A DNA stretch of 6,600 bases, taken from NCBI GenBank assembly GCA_934247335.1, contig CAKQJJ010000073.1, forward strand, positions 1 to 6,600, written 5' to 3'. The notes under the pieces are model-generated. The model searched no databases. It was not told the DNA's origin and worked only from the letters and a program-made list of their open reading frames with translations. Every line of letters begins with the position of its first letter. Position 1 is the stretch's first letter. The stretch is from an uncultured Clostridia bacterium (GTDB lineage: Bacteria > Bacillota > Clostridia > Christensenellales > Pumilibacteraceae). A program made the translations under genes and the position numbers. Shown piece after piece: positions 1 to 5,850 of this stretch.

Positions 1-197
1 AGTCTGTATACAGCAAAATCGTGCTTAACAACGCCGTTTTGGATGCGGTTTGCCGCAATATTCGGCGAAATAAGGCGAAAAAAGGGCTTATTCAGGTGCT
101 TACCGTAACCGAACGCCAGTTTGAAAAAATGGAGTTTATAGTGGGCGCCACGCAGTCGTCGGTTATCGACAGCGACGAAAAATTGGTGGTTATATGA
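1..197 (+). CDS. cas2: Cas2, CRISPR-associated endoribonuclease/integrase subunit (3' part only)
   Basis: The 5' part lies outside the window; the visible 64 complete codons run from base 3 to the TGA at 195-197. The peptide starts SVYSKIVLNNAVLDAV and contains KKGLIQVLTVTERQFEKMEF, which is the typical C-terminal half of type II-A Cas2 (a basic stretch, then the strand VLTVTERQFEKM and a hydrophobic tail). Cas2 is a small ferredoxin-fold protein that forms the Cas1-Cas2 complex inserting new spacers at the leader end of the array. Its stop overlaps the csn2 start as ATGA, so the two genes are co-transcribed and probably translationally coupled. The assignment rests on this similarity plus the position directly before csn2 and a CRISPR array, the usual cas9-cas1-cas2-csn2 order. 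Confidence 0.9.
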   Translation, partial: SVYSKIVLNNAVLDAVCRNIRRNKAKKGLIQVLTVTERQFEKMEFIVGATQSSVIDSDEKLVVI

Positions 198-877
198 AGC
201 TTGTGCATTACGATTTTTCCGCGCCCGTGGAGCTGAAAGACAATTTTTTGTGCCTTGCTGTGGAAAACAAAACGCTTTTTCGCAAATATTGTGCCGATTT
301 ATACGCGCAATCACAGGGCTTTGACGGCGAATTTATATTCCTCGACGGCGAACAAAGGTTGAATTTCGGAAAATCGGGGCAAATAGTTTTCGATTTGTTT
401 TCGCTGTCGATGAAAGACAAAAAATTGATAAGCGGCTTATACGATTGCCTGAAAAGCCTTTCCGATCGGAAATATCAGTCCGAATTTGCGCTTATCGTGC
501 AGCAAATCTGTTCGTATCTCGATCGTATGAGCACCGAATGCGATTTGCCGATAGAGTACAGCGAAAATTATTTGCTTTCCGATCTTCTGAAGTCCGCAAA
601 AGTCGGTTTTTGCGAAGATTTCGGCTCGCTTACGGAAAAAGTGATATCGTATATGCAGGCGATCGGCGATTTCACCGACGTAAAAACGCTGGTTTTCGTC
701 AATATTCGCGGATATTTCGACGACGCCGAGTACGCGGAGTTTCTGAAACATATCGCTTATTCCGATATTTCGGTCGTTTGCCTCGAATGTGCGCAGCCGA
801 AGCGAGTCGGCGACGAAAAAATTCTGATTATCGACGACGATATGTGCGAAATACTTGTCGGAAGCGAAAATTTGTGA
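194..877 (+). CDS. csn2: Csn2, type II-A CRISPR adaptation protein (short Csn2 form)
   Basis: This 227-residue protein fits the family in length and pattern: it starts MKLVHYDF, has LAVENKTLFRKYCADLY near residues 21-37, a central helical part (LIVQQICSYLDRMS, about 100-113), then LVFVNIRGYF (about 166-175) and ends with the strand KILIIDDDMCEIL. The length matches the short Csn2 group of about 220 residues, not the streptococcal long form of about 350. Csn2 forms a ring-shaped tetramer that binds free double-stranded DNA ends and is needed for spacer acquisition, not interference. The ATG at 194 overlaps the cas2 TGA; only a weak GGTGGT (185-190) lies upstream, so translation probably depends on coupling. 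The end of the gene doubles as the array promoter. This gene makes the locus subtype II-A. Confidence 0.92.
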   Translation: MKLVHYDFSAPVELKDNFLCLAVENKTLFRKYCADLYAQSQGFDGEFIFLDGEQRLNFGKSGQIVFDLFSLSMKDKKLISGLYDCLKSLSDRKYQSEFALIVQQICSYLDRMSTECDLPIEYSENYLLSDLLKSAKVGFCEDFGSLTEKVISYMQAIGDFTDVKTLVFVNIRGYFDDAEYAEFLKHIAYSDISVVCLECAQPKRVGDEKILIIDDDMCEILVGSENL

Positions 878-883
878 TATAAT
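855..883 (+). promoter_or_regulatory. Predicted promoter of the CRISPR precursor RNA
   Basis: TTGTCG at 855-860 (four of six matches to TTGACA) is followed after exactly 17 bases by TATAAT at 878-883, a perfect -10. The -35 and spacer lie inside the last codons of csn2, and the -10 begins right after its stop codon. Transcription would start near 890, about 60 bases before the first repeat. A second TATAAT at 889-894 has no recognisable -35 at the right distance. The prediction rests on sequence match only. Confidence 0.65.
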
Positions 884-951
884 ATAGTTATAATTAAGCC
901 ATATTACCGTTTGAAATTTCTGCTTGGTGGGCAAAAATACTTGAATCTGAG
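878..951 (+). promoter_or_regulatory. CRISPR leader with leader-anchoring end ATCTGAG
   Basis: The 74 A+T-rich bases between the csn2 stop and the first repeat form the leader. Its last seven bases, ATCTGAG at 945-951, closely resemble the ATTTGAG/CTACGAG-type ends of known type II-A leaders, which Cas1-Cas2 and Cas9 need to place new spacers at the first repeat. This supports polarity: new spacers enter at the 952 end and transcription runs rightward. The altered repeat at the opposite end agrees. Confidence 0.75.
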
Positions 952-1515
952 GTTTGAGTATGGTGTAATTTTAAATGGTAGTCAAACAATTTGAACATAG
1001 TATACACCACATATTTGGTTTGAGTATGGTGTAATTTTAAATGGTAGTCAAACTTTATCGTGTATTTGCTTTTGTGCCTTTAAGTTTGAGTATGGTGTAA
1101 TTTTAAATGGTAGTCAAACACAAAACTTCTAACGGGCTGGAACTCCTGAGTTTGAGTATGGTGTAATTTTAAATGGTAGTCAAACACGCTTGTTTCAGGC
1201 GGTATTAAGACTGGTGTTTGAGTATGGTGTAATTTTAAATGGTAGTCAAACTAACGCTTTGAATATAGTGCTCGCGCTTGTGTTTGAGTATGGTGTAATT
1301 TTAAATGGTAGTCAAACGGCGGCATCCGCCACTACATCACGATCTAAGTTTGAGTATGGTGTAATTTTAAATGGTAGTCAAACAGCTTGAACTTCCACGC
1401 CACCCATACCATAGTTTGAGTATGGTGTAATTTTAAATGGTAGTCAAACTTGAACGTCAAAGACAGGCGAGCTTGTTCCGTTTGAGTATGGTGTAATTTT
1501 AAATGGTAGTCAGTA
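952..1515 (+). CRISPR. Type II-A CRISPR array, nine repeats and eight spacers
   Basis: The repeat is 36 bases, starts GTTTGAGTATGGTG and ends AAATGGTAGTCAAAC, with six-base inverted ends (GTTTGA/TCAAAC). Starts are at 952, 1018, 1084, 1150, 1216, 1282, 1348, 1414 and 1480. The first eight copies are identical base for base; the ninth is altered at its 3' end. The eight spacers are 988-1017, 1054-1083, 1120-1149, 1186-1215, 1252-1281, 1318-1347, 1384-1413 and 1450-1479, each exactly 30 bases and all different. Repeat length, 30-base spacers and the ATGGT...CAAAC ending are typical of type II-A, in agreement with csn2. The transcript would be paired with tracrRNA, cut by RNase III and used by Cas9; both partners must lie outside the window. 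Spacer targets cannot be told by eye. Confidence 0.98.
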
Positions 1516-1518
1516 AAC
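1480..1518 (+). repeat. Altered terminal CRISPR repeat
   Basis: Bases 1480-1512 match the first 33 bases of the consensus repeat exactly. The consensus then ends AAC, but here the sequence continues GTAAAC, which reads most simply as a three-base GTA insertion before the final AAC. Changes in the leader-distal repeat are usual, because it is the oldest copy and is not renewed during acquisition. Confidence 0.85.
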
Positions 1519-1571
1519 TGCGGGTTCCGTATTTTTCGGTATGGGAAATTAAATAAGGCGGTTAAAACGAG

Positions 1572-1597
1572 AAAAAGTCCAAACGTTTGGACTTTTT
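1572..1597. terminator. Bidirectional intrinsic terminator between the array and the GH2 gene
   Basis: Two perfectly complementary 13-base arms, AAAAAGTCCAAAC (1572-1584) and GTTTGGACTTTTT (1585-1597), form a palindrome. In RNA this gives an A/G/C/U hairpin with a small loop followed by a U run, and it does so in both directions because of the A run on the other side. It lies about 55 bases after the last CRISPR repeat and about 70 bases past the stop of the convergent GH2 reading frame, so it can serve both. Confidence 0.85.
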
Positions 1598-1666
1598 TCG
1601 TTTACTGCGTATTTTACGATTTTATACGATAATAACTTTTTTAGGATACGAATGAGCGGCGCAAAA

Positions 1667-2056
1667 TTATTCTTTTTCGGGAATTTCAAGCGACACGAAA
1701 GCGGGCAGAAGAATGCCGTTTACGTCGTGTGCGGTGAGCGTCAGCGGCGCGTTTTTATCCGAGATTTTCACCGCAACCGAAATTGTTCCCGCGTACATGC
1801 GGCGGGTGGAGGAGTACAGCGATTCGTGGTCGGCGTTATCCGAGCCGGTAGAAAAAACTTTGCCGCACCCGGTTGCCGAGAAGGTAACGAGCGGCGTGGC
1901 GTCCGGAACGAAATTTCCGTTTTCGTCTACTGCGCGGCAGGTAAAAATCGCGGCGTCTTTTCCGCTTCTCGTCACGTTTTCGGTGTCCAGGCTGAGCGCA
2001 AGCGCAACGGGTTTCCCGGTGGTTTGCTTTCTTTCGACGCAAATTGTCTTTCCGTC
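1667..2056 (-). pseudogene. Frameshifted C-terminal part of the GH2 glycoside hydrolase (Ig-like domain)
   Basis: Reading leftward from 2056 in a different frame from the main GH2 gene gives 129 open codons ending at TAA (1667-1669). The peptide starts DGKTICVERKQTTGKPVALA, followed by LSLDTENVTRSGKDAAIFTC and, further on, FSATGCGKVFSTGSDNADHE, the usual C-terminal Ig-like (GH2 C5-type) domain of this hydrolase family. It has no start codon or ribosome site of its own in a sensible place and joins smoothly to ...YIEARGVR of the main frame if one base is restored near 2056-2058. So it is the displaced end of the same gene, not a separate gene. The cause is either a true mutation or a sequencing/assembly error. 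Confidence 0.85.
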
Positions 2057-4008
2057 CGCACACCGCGCGCTTCGATATAGCCGGGTTCAAAAGGCACGTC
2101 CCACTCGGCTTTGCCGTATCTTTTCATCGAAACCGGCGGATAATCCTTGCCGTTCACGCTAAGCACGACCTGCGGACAGTTGGTGTACGCAACCACGTGA
2201 ATAAGTTTGCCCTCGAATCCCGAAAAATTCCAGTGCGGCAATAAATGAATCATGGGCTTGTCGGTCCAATAAGCTTTGTTTTGATAGAACGCGTCTTTTT
2301 TCTGCAAGAACATGTCTATCGCGCCCGAAATCGAACATAATCTGGGCCAGACCGCTTCGCCTCTGTGCTCGAACGCCGTCCACTGAAAGCCGCCTGCAAT
2401 GAAAGGTCGCTCGGAAATAAACGTGTAGGTTTGCTCGCGATTGCGGAAATACGTGCCGGTGTCGTTATCCCACGCCGGGCGCGCGGCTTTTTTATCGTCG
2501 ATTTCCTCGTACCAGCCGCGTTTGGTGCCGCTTGCCACGCATTCGCTCATAATCATCGGCTTGTCGGGGTATTTTGCGTGAACGGCGTCTATAAGGTCGT
2601 AGCAGTAGTTTATCCCGATAACGTCCACGAGATCCAGCACTTTTTCGCGGTCAACCTTGTCGCACGCTAACGTTATAAAGCGGCTGTCGTCCAGCGATTT
2701 AACCAGCGCGATCAGGTTTTTGCAGATTTTTCTGCCTTGCTCGGTGTGGAAATATTGTTCCTCGTTGCCTATCGACCAGAAAATGACCGACGGGCGGTTG
2801 CGGTCGCGTTTTACCAGCGTTTCAAGCTGTTTTTTACTCTCTTCGGAGCTTTCAAATCGGCGCGTTTCGTCCAGAACGATAAAGCCGTTTTCGTCCAGCG
2901 CTTCCATAACGCATTCCGCGTGCGGATAATGACTGGTTCGGTACGCGTTGGCGCCCATTTTCCTGATTAAATCTATTTTGTATTTCTGAACGTTGTCCGG
3001 AACCGCTTTTCCGAACAGCCCGCAGTCGGCGTGAGCGCAAACGCCGTTAATCGGGTAACGCTTGCCGTTTATCGTAAGCCCGTTTTCGGCGGTCATTTTC
3101 ACCGAACGATAGCCGAATTTCACGCAGTCGCAATCGGTTTGCGTTTTTCCCGAAAACACACTTGCTTTCATCGTGTAGCGAACCGGGCTGTCGGGCGACC
3201 AGAGCGCGGGCGAGAGGAGCGGAAAATCGCATTCTATCTCGCTTAATCCGCGCGCCGCAATCTTTTTGCTTTTGTTTGCCTTTGCGACGACTGCGCCGTT
3301 TTTATCTATTATTTCGCATTCCACGCGCGCTATTTTGTCGCAATCGTAATCGTTGCGCACGGTGACGACGGCGCTCGTAAGCCATTTTTCGCCCGCAAGG
3401 CGCGTTTTTGCGTGAATACCGTACAGATCGACGCACAATCTGTCGGTTTTGACAAGCGTGACGCCGCGATATATTCCGGCGCCCTCGTACCACCAGCCTT
3501 CCGGCTCGCACGGCTCGATTTTTACGGCGAGAACGTTGTCTTCTTCAAACAGAACGTAGTCGGTTACGTCCGCTTCAAACGGCGTATAGCCCGAAAAACT
3601 GCGCGTTATAAGGCAGCCGTTGAGATACACCGTGCAGTTGGTCGCAACGCCATCGAAAAACAGAGTAATGCGTTTGCCGTCGTCGCTCTTCGGCAGCGTG
3701 AAATGCTTTCTGTACCACGCTCCGTCGTAGCGGACGAAGCCGAGCGCCGGGTTGTACTTTTCTTCGGGTACGTCGCCGGCAAGATAATCGTGCGGCAGAG
3801 TTACTCTTTCCCATTTTTCAAGCGGGTATTCTCTGTCCGCCGCGTAACAATCGGGGTCGTCGTTGTAAAAACGCGACGCCGGACCTCTTCGCATGCGTTC
3901 GGTTTTCGCGCCCATATAACATATGCCCTTGTAAGCCGGGGCAAAATCGTCTTTCGGCTCGCCGCGATGAAACAGCCAGCCCCGGTTAAAATCTATCTTT
4001 TCTCTCAT
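1972..4008 (-). CDS. Glycoside hydrolase family 2 (beta-galactosidase-like), frameshifted near its 3' end
   Basis: The frame as read encodes 678 residues, of which the first about 650 are genuine; the last 27 (from TERQFASK) are an out-of-frame tail. Domains in order: sugar-binding jelly roll (about 1-190, starting REKIDFNRGWLFHRG), Ig-like domain (about 195-300), TIM barrel (about 305-580) and a DUF4982-type domain (about 585-650, IHLLPHWNFSGFEGKLIHVV). The acid/base is E416 in WSIGNEE and the nucleophile is probably E489 in PMIMSE. The repaired protein would be about 780 residues, normal for this group. No signal peptide is seen, so it acts in the cytoplasm, probably on imported beta-galactosides or related oligosaccharides; the exact sugar cannot be told. 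The ATG at 4008 has GAGGTG (4016-4021) seven bases upstream. It is divergent from an AraC-type regulator that likely controls it. Confidence 0.9.
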   Translation of the reverse strand: MREKIDFNRGWLFHRGEPKDDFAPAYKGICYMGAKTERMRRGPASRFYNDDPDCYAADREYPLEKWERVTLPHDYLAGDVPEEKYNPALGFVRYDGAWYRKHFTLPKSDDGKRITLFFDGVATNCTVYLNGCLITRSFSGYTPFEADVTDYVLFEEDNVLAVKIEPCEPEGWWYEGAGIYRGVTLVKTDRLCVDLYGIHAKTRLAGEKWLTSAVVTVRNDYDCDKIARVECEIIDKNGAVVAKANKSKKIAARGLSEIECDFPLLSPALWSPDSPVRYTMKASVFSGKTQTDCDCVKFGYRSVKMTAENGLTINGKRYPINGVCAHADCGLFGKAVPDNVQKYKIDLIRKMGANAYRTSHYPHAECVMEALDENGFIVLDETRRFESSEESKKQLETLVKRDRNRPSVIFWSIGNEEQYFHTEQGRKICKNLIALVKSLDDSRFITLACDKVDREKVLDLVDVIGINYCYDLIDAVHAKYPDKPMIMSECVASGTKRGWYEEIDDKKAARPAWDNDTGTYFRNREQTYTFISERPFIAGGFQWTAFEHRGEAVWPRLCSISGAIDMFLQKKDAFYQNKAYWTDKPMIHLLPHWNFSGFEGKLIHVVAYTNCPQVVLSVNGKDYPPVSMKRYGKAEWDVPFEPGYIEARGVRTERQFASKESKPPGNPLRLRSAWTPKT

Positions 4009-4037
4009 ATATTCGCACCTCGCGGATTTTTTTCTAC

Positions 4038-4066
4038 ATTATAGCGTACCGAAGAAAAAAGGTACA
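4038..4066 (-). promoter_or_regulatory. Predicted promoter of the GH2 gene
   Basis: On the minus strand a perfect -10 TATAAT (4043 to 4038) is preceded by 17 bases and a weak -35 TGTACC (4066 to 4061, three of six matches). A weak -35 is usual for promoters that need an activator. An inverted repeat, GTACC (4046-4050) and GGTAC (4061-4065), lies within the promoter and overlaps the -35. Confidence 0.6.
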
Positions 4067-4068
4067 GC

Positions 4069-4160
4069 GATTATTTTGCCGTATATGGACTTTATTGACT
4101 AAAATCCGAAAAATATTGCCGTTTTGCACGCAACGGGCAAGATTAAATTGATTATTTTGC
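4069..4160 (+). repeat. Pair of 11-base direct repeats in the GH2/AraC intergenic region
   Basis: GATTATTTTGC occurs at 4069-4079 and again at 4150-4160, in the same orientation and 81 bases apart. The first lies just upstream of the GH2 -35; the second overlaps the -35 of the AraC gene. Related TTGCCGT (4076-4082 and 4116-4122) and TTTTGC (4122-4127) elements lie between. AraC-family proteins often bind direct repeats, so these are candidate operator half-sites; binding is inferred, not shown. Confidence 0.5.
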
Positions 4161-4176
4161 TTTGTCGGGGTATAAT
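4148..4176 (+). promoter_or_regulatory. Predicted promoter of the AraC-family regulator
   Basis: TTGATT (4148-4153, four of six matches to TTGACA), a 17-base spacer and a perfect TATAAT (4171-4176) give a good sigma-A promoter. The start would be near 4183, leaving only a short leader before the ribosome site at 4190. One copy of the GATTATTTTGC repeat overlaps the -35, so self-repression is plausible. Confidence 0.7.
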
Positions 4177-4199
4177 ACTAAGAAAAAACGGAGGTGTTT

Positions 4200-4994
4200 A
4201 TGCGCGCGTTTTTTGCAAAGGGAACCGCGTCCACGAAGGCGGACGACAGCGTGCCTTTTCTCGTTAACAACTGCGGATATTACCGCGATCTTCAACGCGA
4301 TTTAACCGTGTCGCGACCCGAAGGCAGGGGCGACTACCAGATTATTTTCGTTTCCCGCGGCGAGCTTATCGCAAACGGCGAGGAGGTGCGCTCGGGCGGA
4401 GCGTATATATTCACGCCCGGACAGAAGCAGGAATACGTTTATCGTGCGGAGAACAAGTGCCTGTACTACTGGGTGCATTTCTGCGGATACGAAAGTCGGA
4501 AAATAGCGGAAAACTGCGGTGCCAAAGGACTTTTTTCGTCTTTCTCCGACAGCTCCGAAACCGAAAGAACTTTTCGCTTGCTCGTTTCGGCGTTCGAGAA
4601 CAATATGCCGCGAAGCGAACTGCTGTCGGTCGGGTGCGTTTTGTCGCTTTTATCGCTTATAACCGCCGGAGCCGCAAACGCTTCGCCCTTTCGCCGCGCG
4701 GAAGTCAGGCTGAAAGATTGCCGCGACGACGTGAAAATAAGCCTGCTTGCCGGAGATTACGGCATGAGCGAGGCGCATTTCATCCGCTCGTTCAAAAGCT
4801 ACAACGGACTTACTCCGCGCGCGTACGCGCTTAAATACAGAATGGAGCAGGCAAAATCGCTTTTGTCCTCGTCCGATATGCAGATAGGCGACATAGCCGA
4901 GGCTTGCGGCTTTTCCGACGCGCTGTATTTCAGCCGCGCATTCAAAAAATTCACAGGGCTCAGCCCGCGCGATTACCGAAGAAATTCGGTCTGA
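4200..4994 (+). CDS. AraC-family transcriptional regulator
   Basis: A 264-residue protein with an N-terminal cupin-like sensing domain (about 42-98: YQIIFVSRGELIANGEE, then YIFTPGQKQEYVY) and a C-terminal AraC DNA-binding domain with two helix-turn-helix units. The second is clear: IGDIAEACGFSDALYFSRAF, then KKFTGLSPRDYRR at the end. The first (about 175-207) is recognisable from MSEAHFIRSFKSYNGLTPRAY. The ATG at 4200 is chosen because GGAGG (4190-4194) precedes it by five bases; an in-frame GTG at 4194 lies inside that ribosome site and is rejected. The gene is divergent from the GH2 hydrolase, the usual layout for a sugar-responsive activator and its target, so control of that gene is inferred. 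The ligand is unknown. Confidence 0.9.
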   Translation: MRAFFAKGTASTKADDSVPFLVNNCGYYRDLQRDLTVSRPEGRGDYQIIFVSRGELIANGEEVRSGGAYIFTPGQKQEYVYRAENKCLYYWVHFCGYESRKIAENCGAKGLFSSFSDSSETERTFRLLVSAFENNMPRSELLSVGCVLSLLSLITAGAANASPFRRAEVRLKDCRDDVKISLLAGDYGMSEAHFIRSFKSYNGLTPRAYALKYRMEQAKSLLSSSDMQIGDIAEACGFSDALYFSRAFKKFTGLSPRDYRRNSV

Positions 4995-5080
4995 CGCCCG
5001 TTTCAAAGGTCAAAGATCAAAACGGCAGAATAACCGCGAAATAAAGCTTTTCAGCCTGCAGATAACCTTAAATACGGCTC

Positions 5081-5117
5081 GGTCGCGAAATAAACTCTAT
5101 CGTTTCGCGGCTTTTTT
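5081..5117 (+). terminator. Intrinsic terminator after the AraC-family gene
   Basis: GGTCGCGAAA (5081-5090) pairs with TTTCGCGGCT (5103-5112) across a 12-base loop, with two G-U pairs, and is followed directly by a T run to 5117. It lies about 90 bases past the AraC stop and before the ctsR promoter. An alternative left arm, CCGCGAAA at 5034-5041, can pair with the same right arm. Confidence 0.75.
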
Positions 5118-5200
5118 ATGCCCGAAAACCTCAATTTTTACGCGAAAAATCTCGTTTTTGGAAAATTTGAAAAATTTTTTAATTTTTTTTGGAAAAACTA

Positions 5201-5229
5201 TTGACAAATCGCAAAAGCGGGTATATAAT
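5201..5229 (+). promoter_or_regulatory. Sigma-A promoter of the ctsR operon
   Basis: TTGACA (5201-5206) and TATAAT (5224-5229) are both perfect, with exactly 17 bases between. Bases 5150-5200 upstream are almost all A and T runs, like an UP element. The start of transcription should fall near 5236, giving an untranslated leader of about 87 bases before ctsR. A promoter this strong needs tight repression, which the CtsR box next to it provides. Confidence 0.92.
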
Positions 5230-5238
5230 ATGGTCGAA

Positions 5239-5262
5239 AGTCAAAGAAAGTCAAACTTTGAC
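5239..5262 (+). promoter_or_regulatory. CtsR operator (heptad direct repeat) with palindromic extension
   Basis: AGTCAAA (5239-5245), GAA, AGTCAAA (5249-5255) matches the known CtsR box (A/G)GTCAAANAN(A/G)GTCAAA at every fixed position. It begins ten bases after the -10 and so covers the predicted start point, where bound CtsR would block transcription. The second heptad runs into an inverted half-site: GTCAAA, C, TTTGAC (5250-5262) is a perfect palindrome. Confidence 0.95.
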
Positions 5263-5322
5263 GGGGCGTTCCGCTCGAAGGTCTCAAGACGAAAGGCGAA
5301 GCGCTCGGGGAGGCAGAAAAAA

Positions 5323-5835
5323 ATGGCAAATTTAAGCGATTTAATCGAAGCGTTTCTGTTACAGACGCTGGGCGAGGACGACGAGCTGAAAATCAGTCGC
5401 AACGAGCTTGCCAACTATTTCTCGGTGGCTCCCAGCCAGATAAATTACGTTTTGTCCACGAGATTCACGCCCGATAAAGGCTACACGGTCGAGTCGAGGC
5501 GAGGCGGCGGCGGTTGCGTAACCGTGGTGCGCATTCACTCGGACGGCAATTCGGTGTTCAACGACGTCATGCACCTTCCGCTCAGCGAAGGACTTAGCTA
5601 CGCCCGCTCGTGCGCCGTGGTGGACAGAATGGTAAACGGAAAAGTCATATCGGAGCGCGAAGGCAGACTGCTTAAAGCGGCACTGTCGGACAAGGCTCTC
5701 GTCACTCCCGCGGTCATCGCAAAGGACGCGCTTCGTGCCGGAATAATAAAAAGCGTGCTCATAGAAGCGCTCAAATGCGAAAAAGAAGAAAAGGCGGAAA
5801 AGTCCGCCGGGCAGGAGCAGCCCAAGGATAAGTAA
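5323..5835 (+). CDS. ctsR: CtsR, class III heat-shock repressor
   Basis: A 170-residue protein starting MANLSDLIEAFLLQTL. The winged helix-turn-helix includes SRNELANYFSVAPSQINYVL (25-44), and the wing carries the tetraglycine loop (G61-G64 in ESRRGGGGCV) known in Bacillus CtsR as the heat-sensing element. The C-terminal domain includes SEREGRLLKAAL (about 110-121). A charged tail, about 151-170 and rich in K and E, makes it slightly longer than the usual 150-155. CtsR represses clp genes and its own operon, and is released on heat stress with McsA/McsB involved. The ATG at 5323 has GGGGAGG (5307-5313) nine bases upstream. An in-frame ATG at 5158 is rejected, because translation from it would start before the promoter and run through the operator. 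Confidence 0.96.
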   Translation: MANLSDLIEAFLLQTLGEDDELKISRNELANYFSVAPSQINYVLSTRFTPDKGYTVESRRGGGGCVTVVRIHSDGNSVFNDVMHLPLSEGLSYARSCAVVDRMVNGKVISEREGRLLKAALSDKALVTPAVIAKDALRAGIIKSVLIEALKCEKEEKAEKSAGQEQPKDK

Positions 5836-5850
5836 AAGGAGGAATAAATT

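Noticed and set aside
437..934. A 165-codon minus-strand open frame and a 145-codon plus-strand frame (445-882) across csn2.
   Set aside because: Both overlap csn2 almost entirely and have compositions expected of shadow frames; csn2 is well supported by family pattern and context.
961..969. Extended -10-like TGGTGTAAT inside every CRISPR repeat, suggesting a promoter in each repeat as in some type II-C arrays.
   Set aside because: The hexamer is TGTAAT, lacking the critical second-position A of TATAAT, and spacers supply no consistent -35. A normal leader promoter is present.
1190..1390. A 66-codon plus-strand open frame with the repeated peptide FEYGVILNGSQT.
   Set aside because: It is an artefact of the CRISPR array: repeat plus spacer is 66 bases, a multiple of three, so one frame stays open over several units. 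It has no ribosome site.
1513..1666. Possible tracrRNA downstream of the array.
   Set aside because: No stretch complementary to the repeat is visible here or in the other intergenic regions; the tracrRNA is more likely near cas9, left of the window.
1652..2162. Plus-strand open frames of 142 and 149 codons opposite the GH2 3' end.
   Set aside because: They are antisense shadows of the GH2 C-terminal domain, with arginine- and alanine-rich composition, no ribosome site and no recognisable domain.
5008..5022. GGTCAAAGATCAAAA as a second CtsR box.
   Set aside because: The first heptad fits, but the second falls directly adjacent and lacks the required (A/G)GTCAAA after a three-base spacer; no promoter is beside it.
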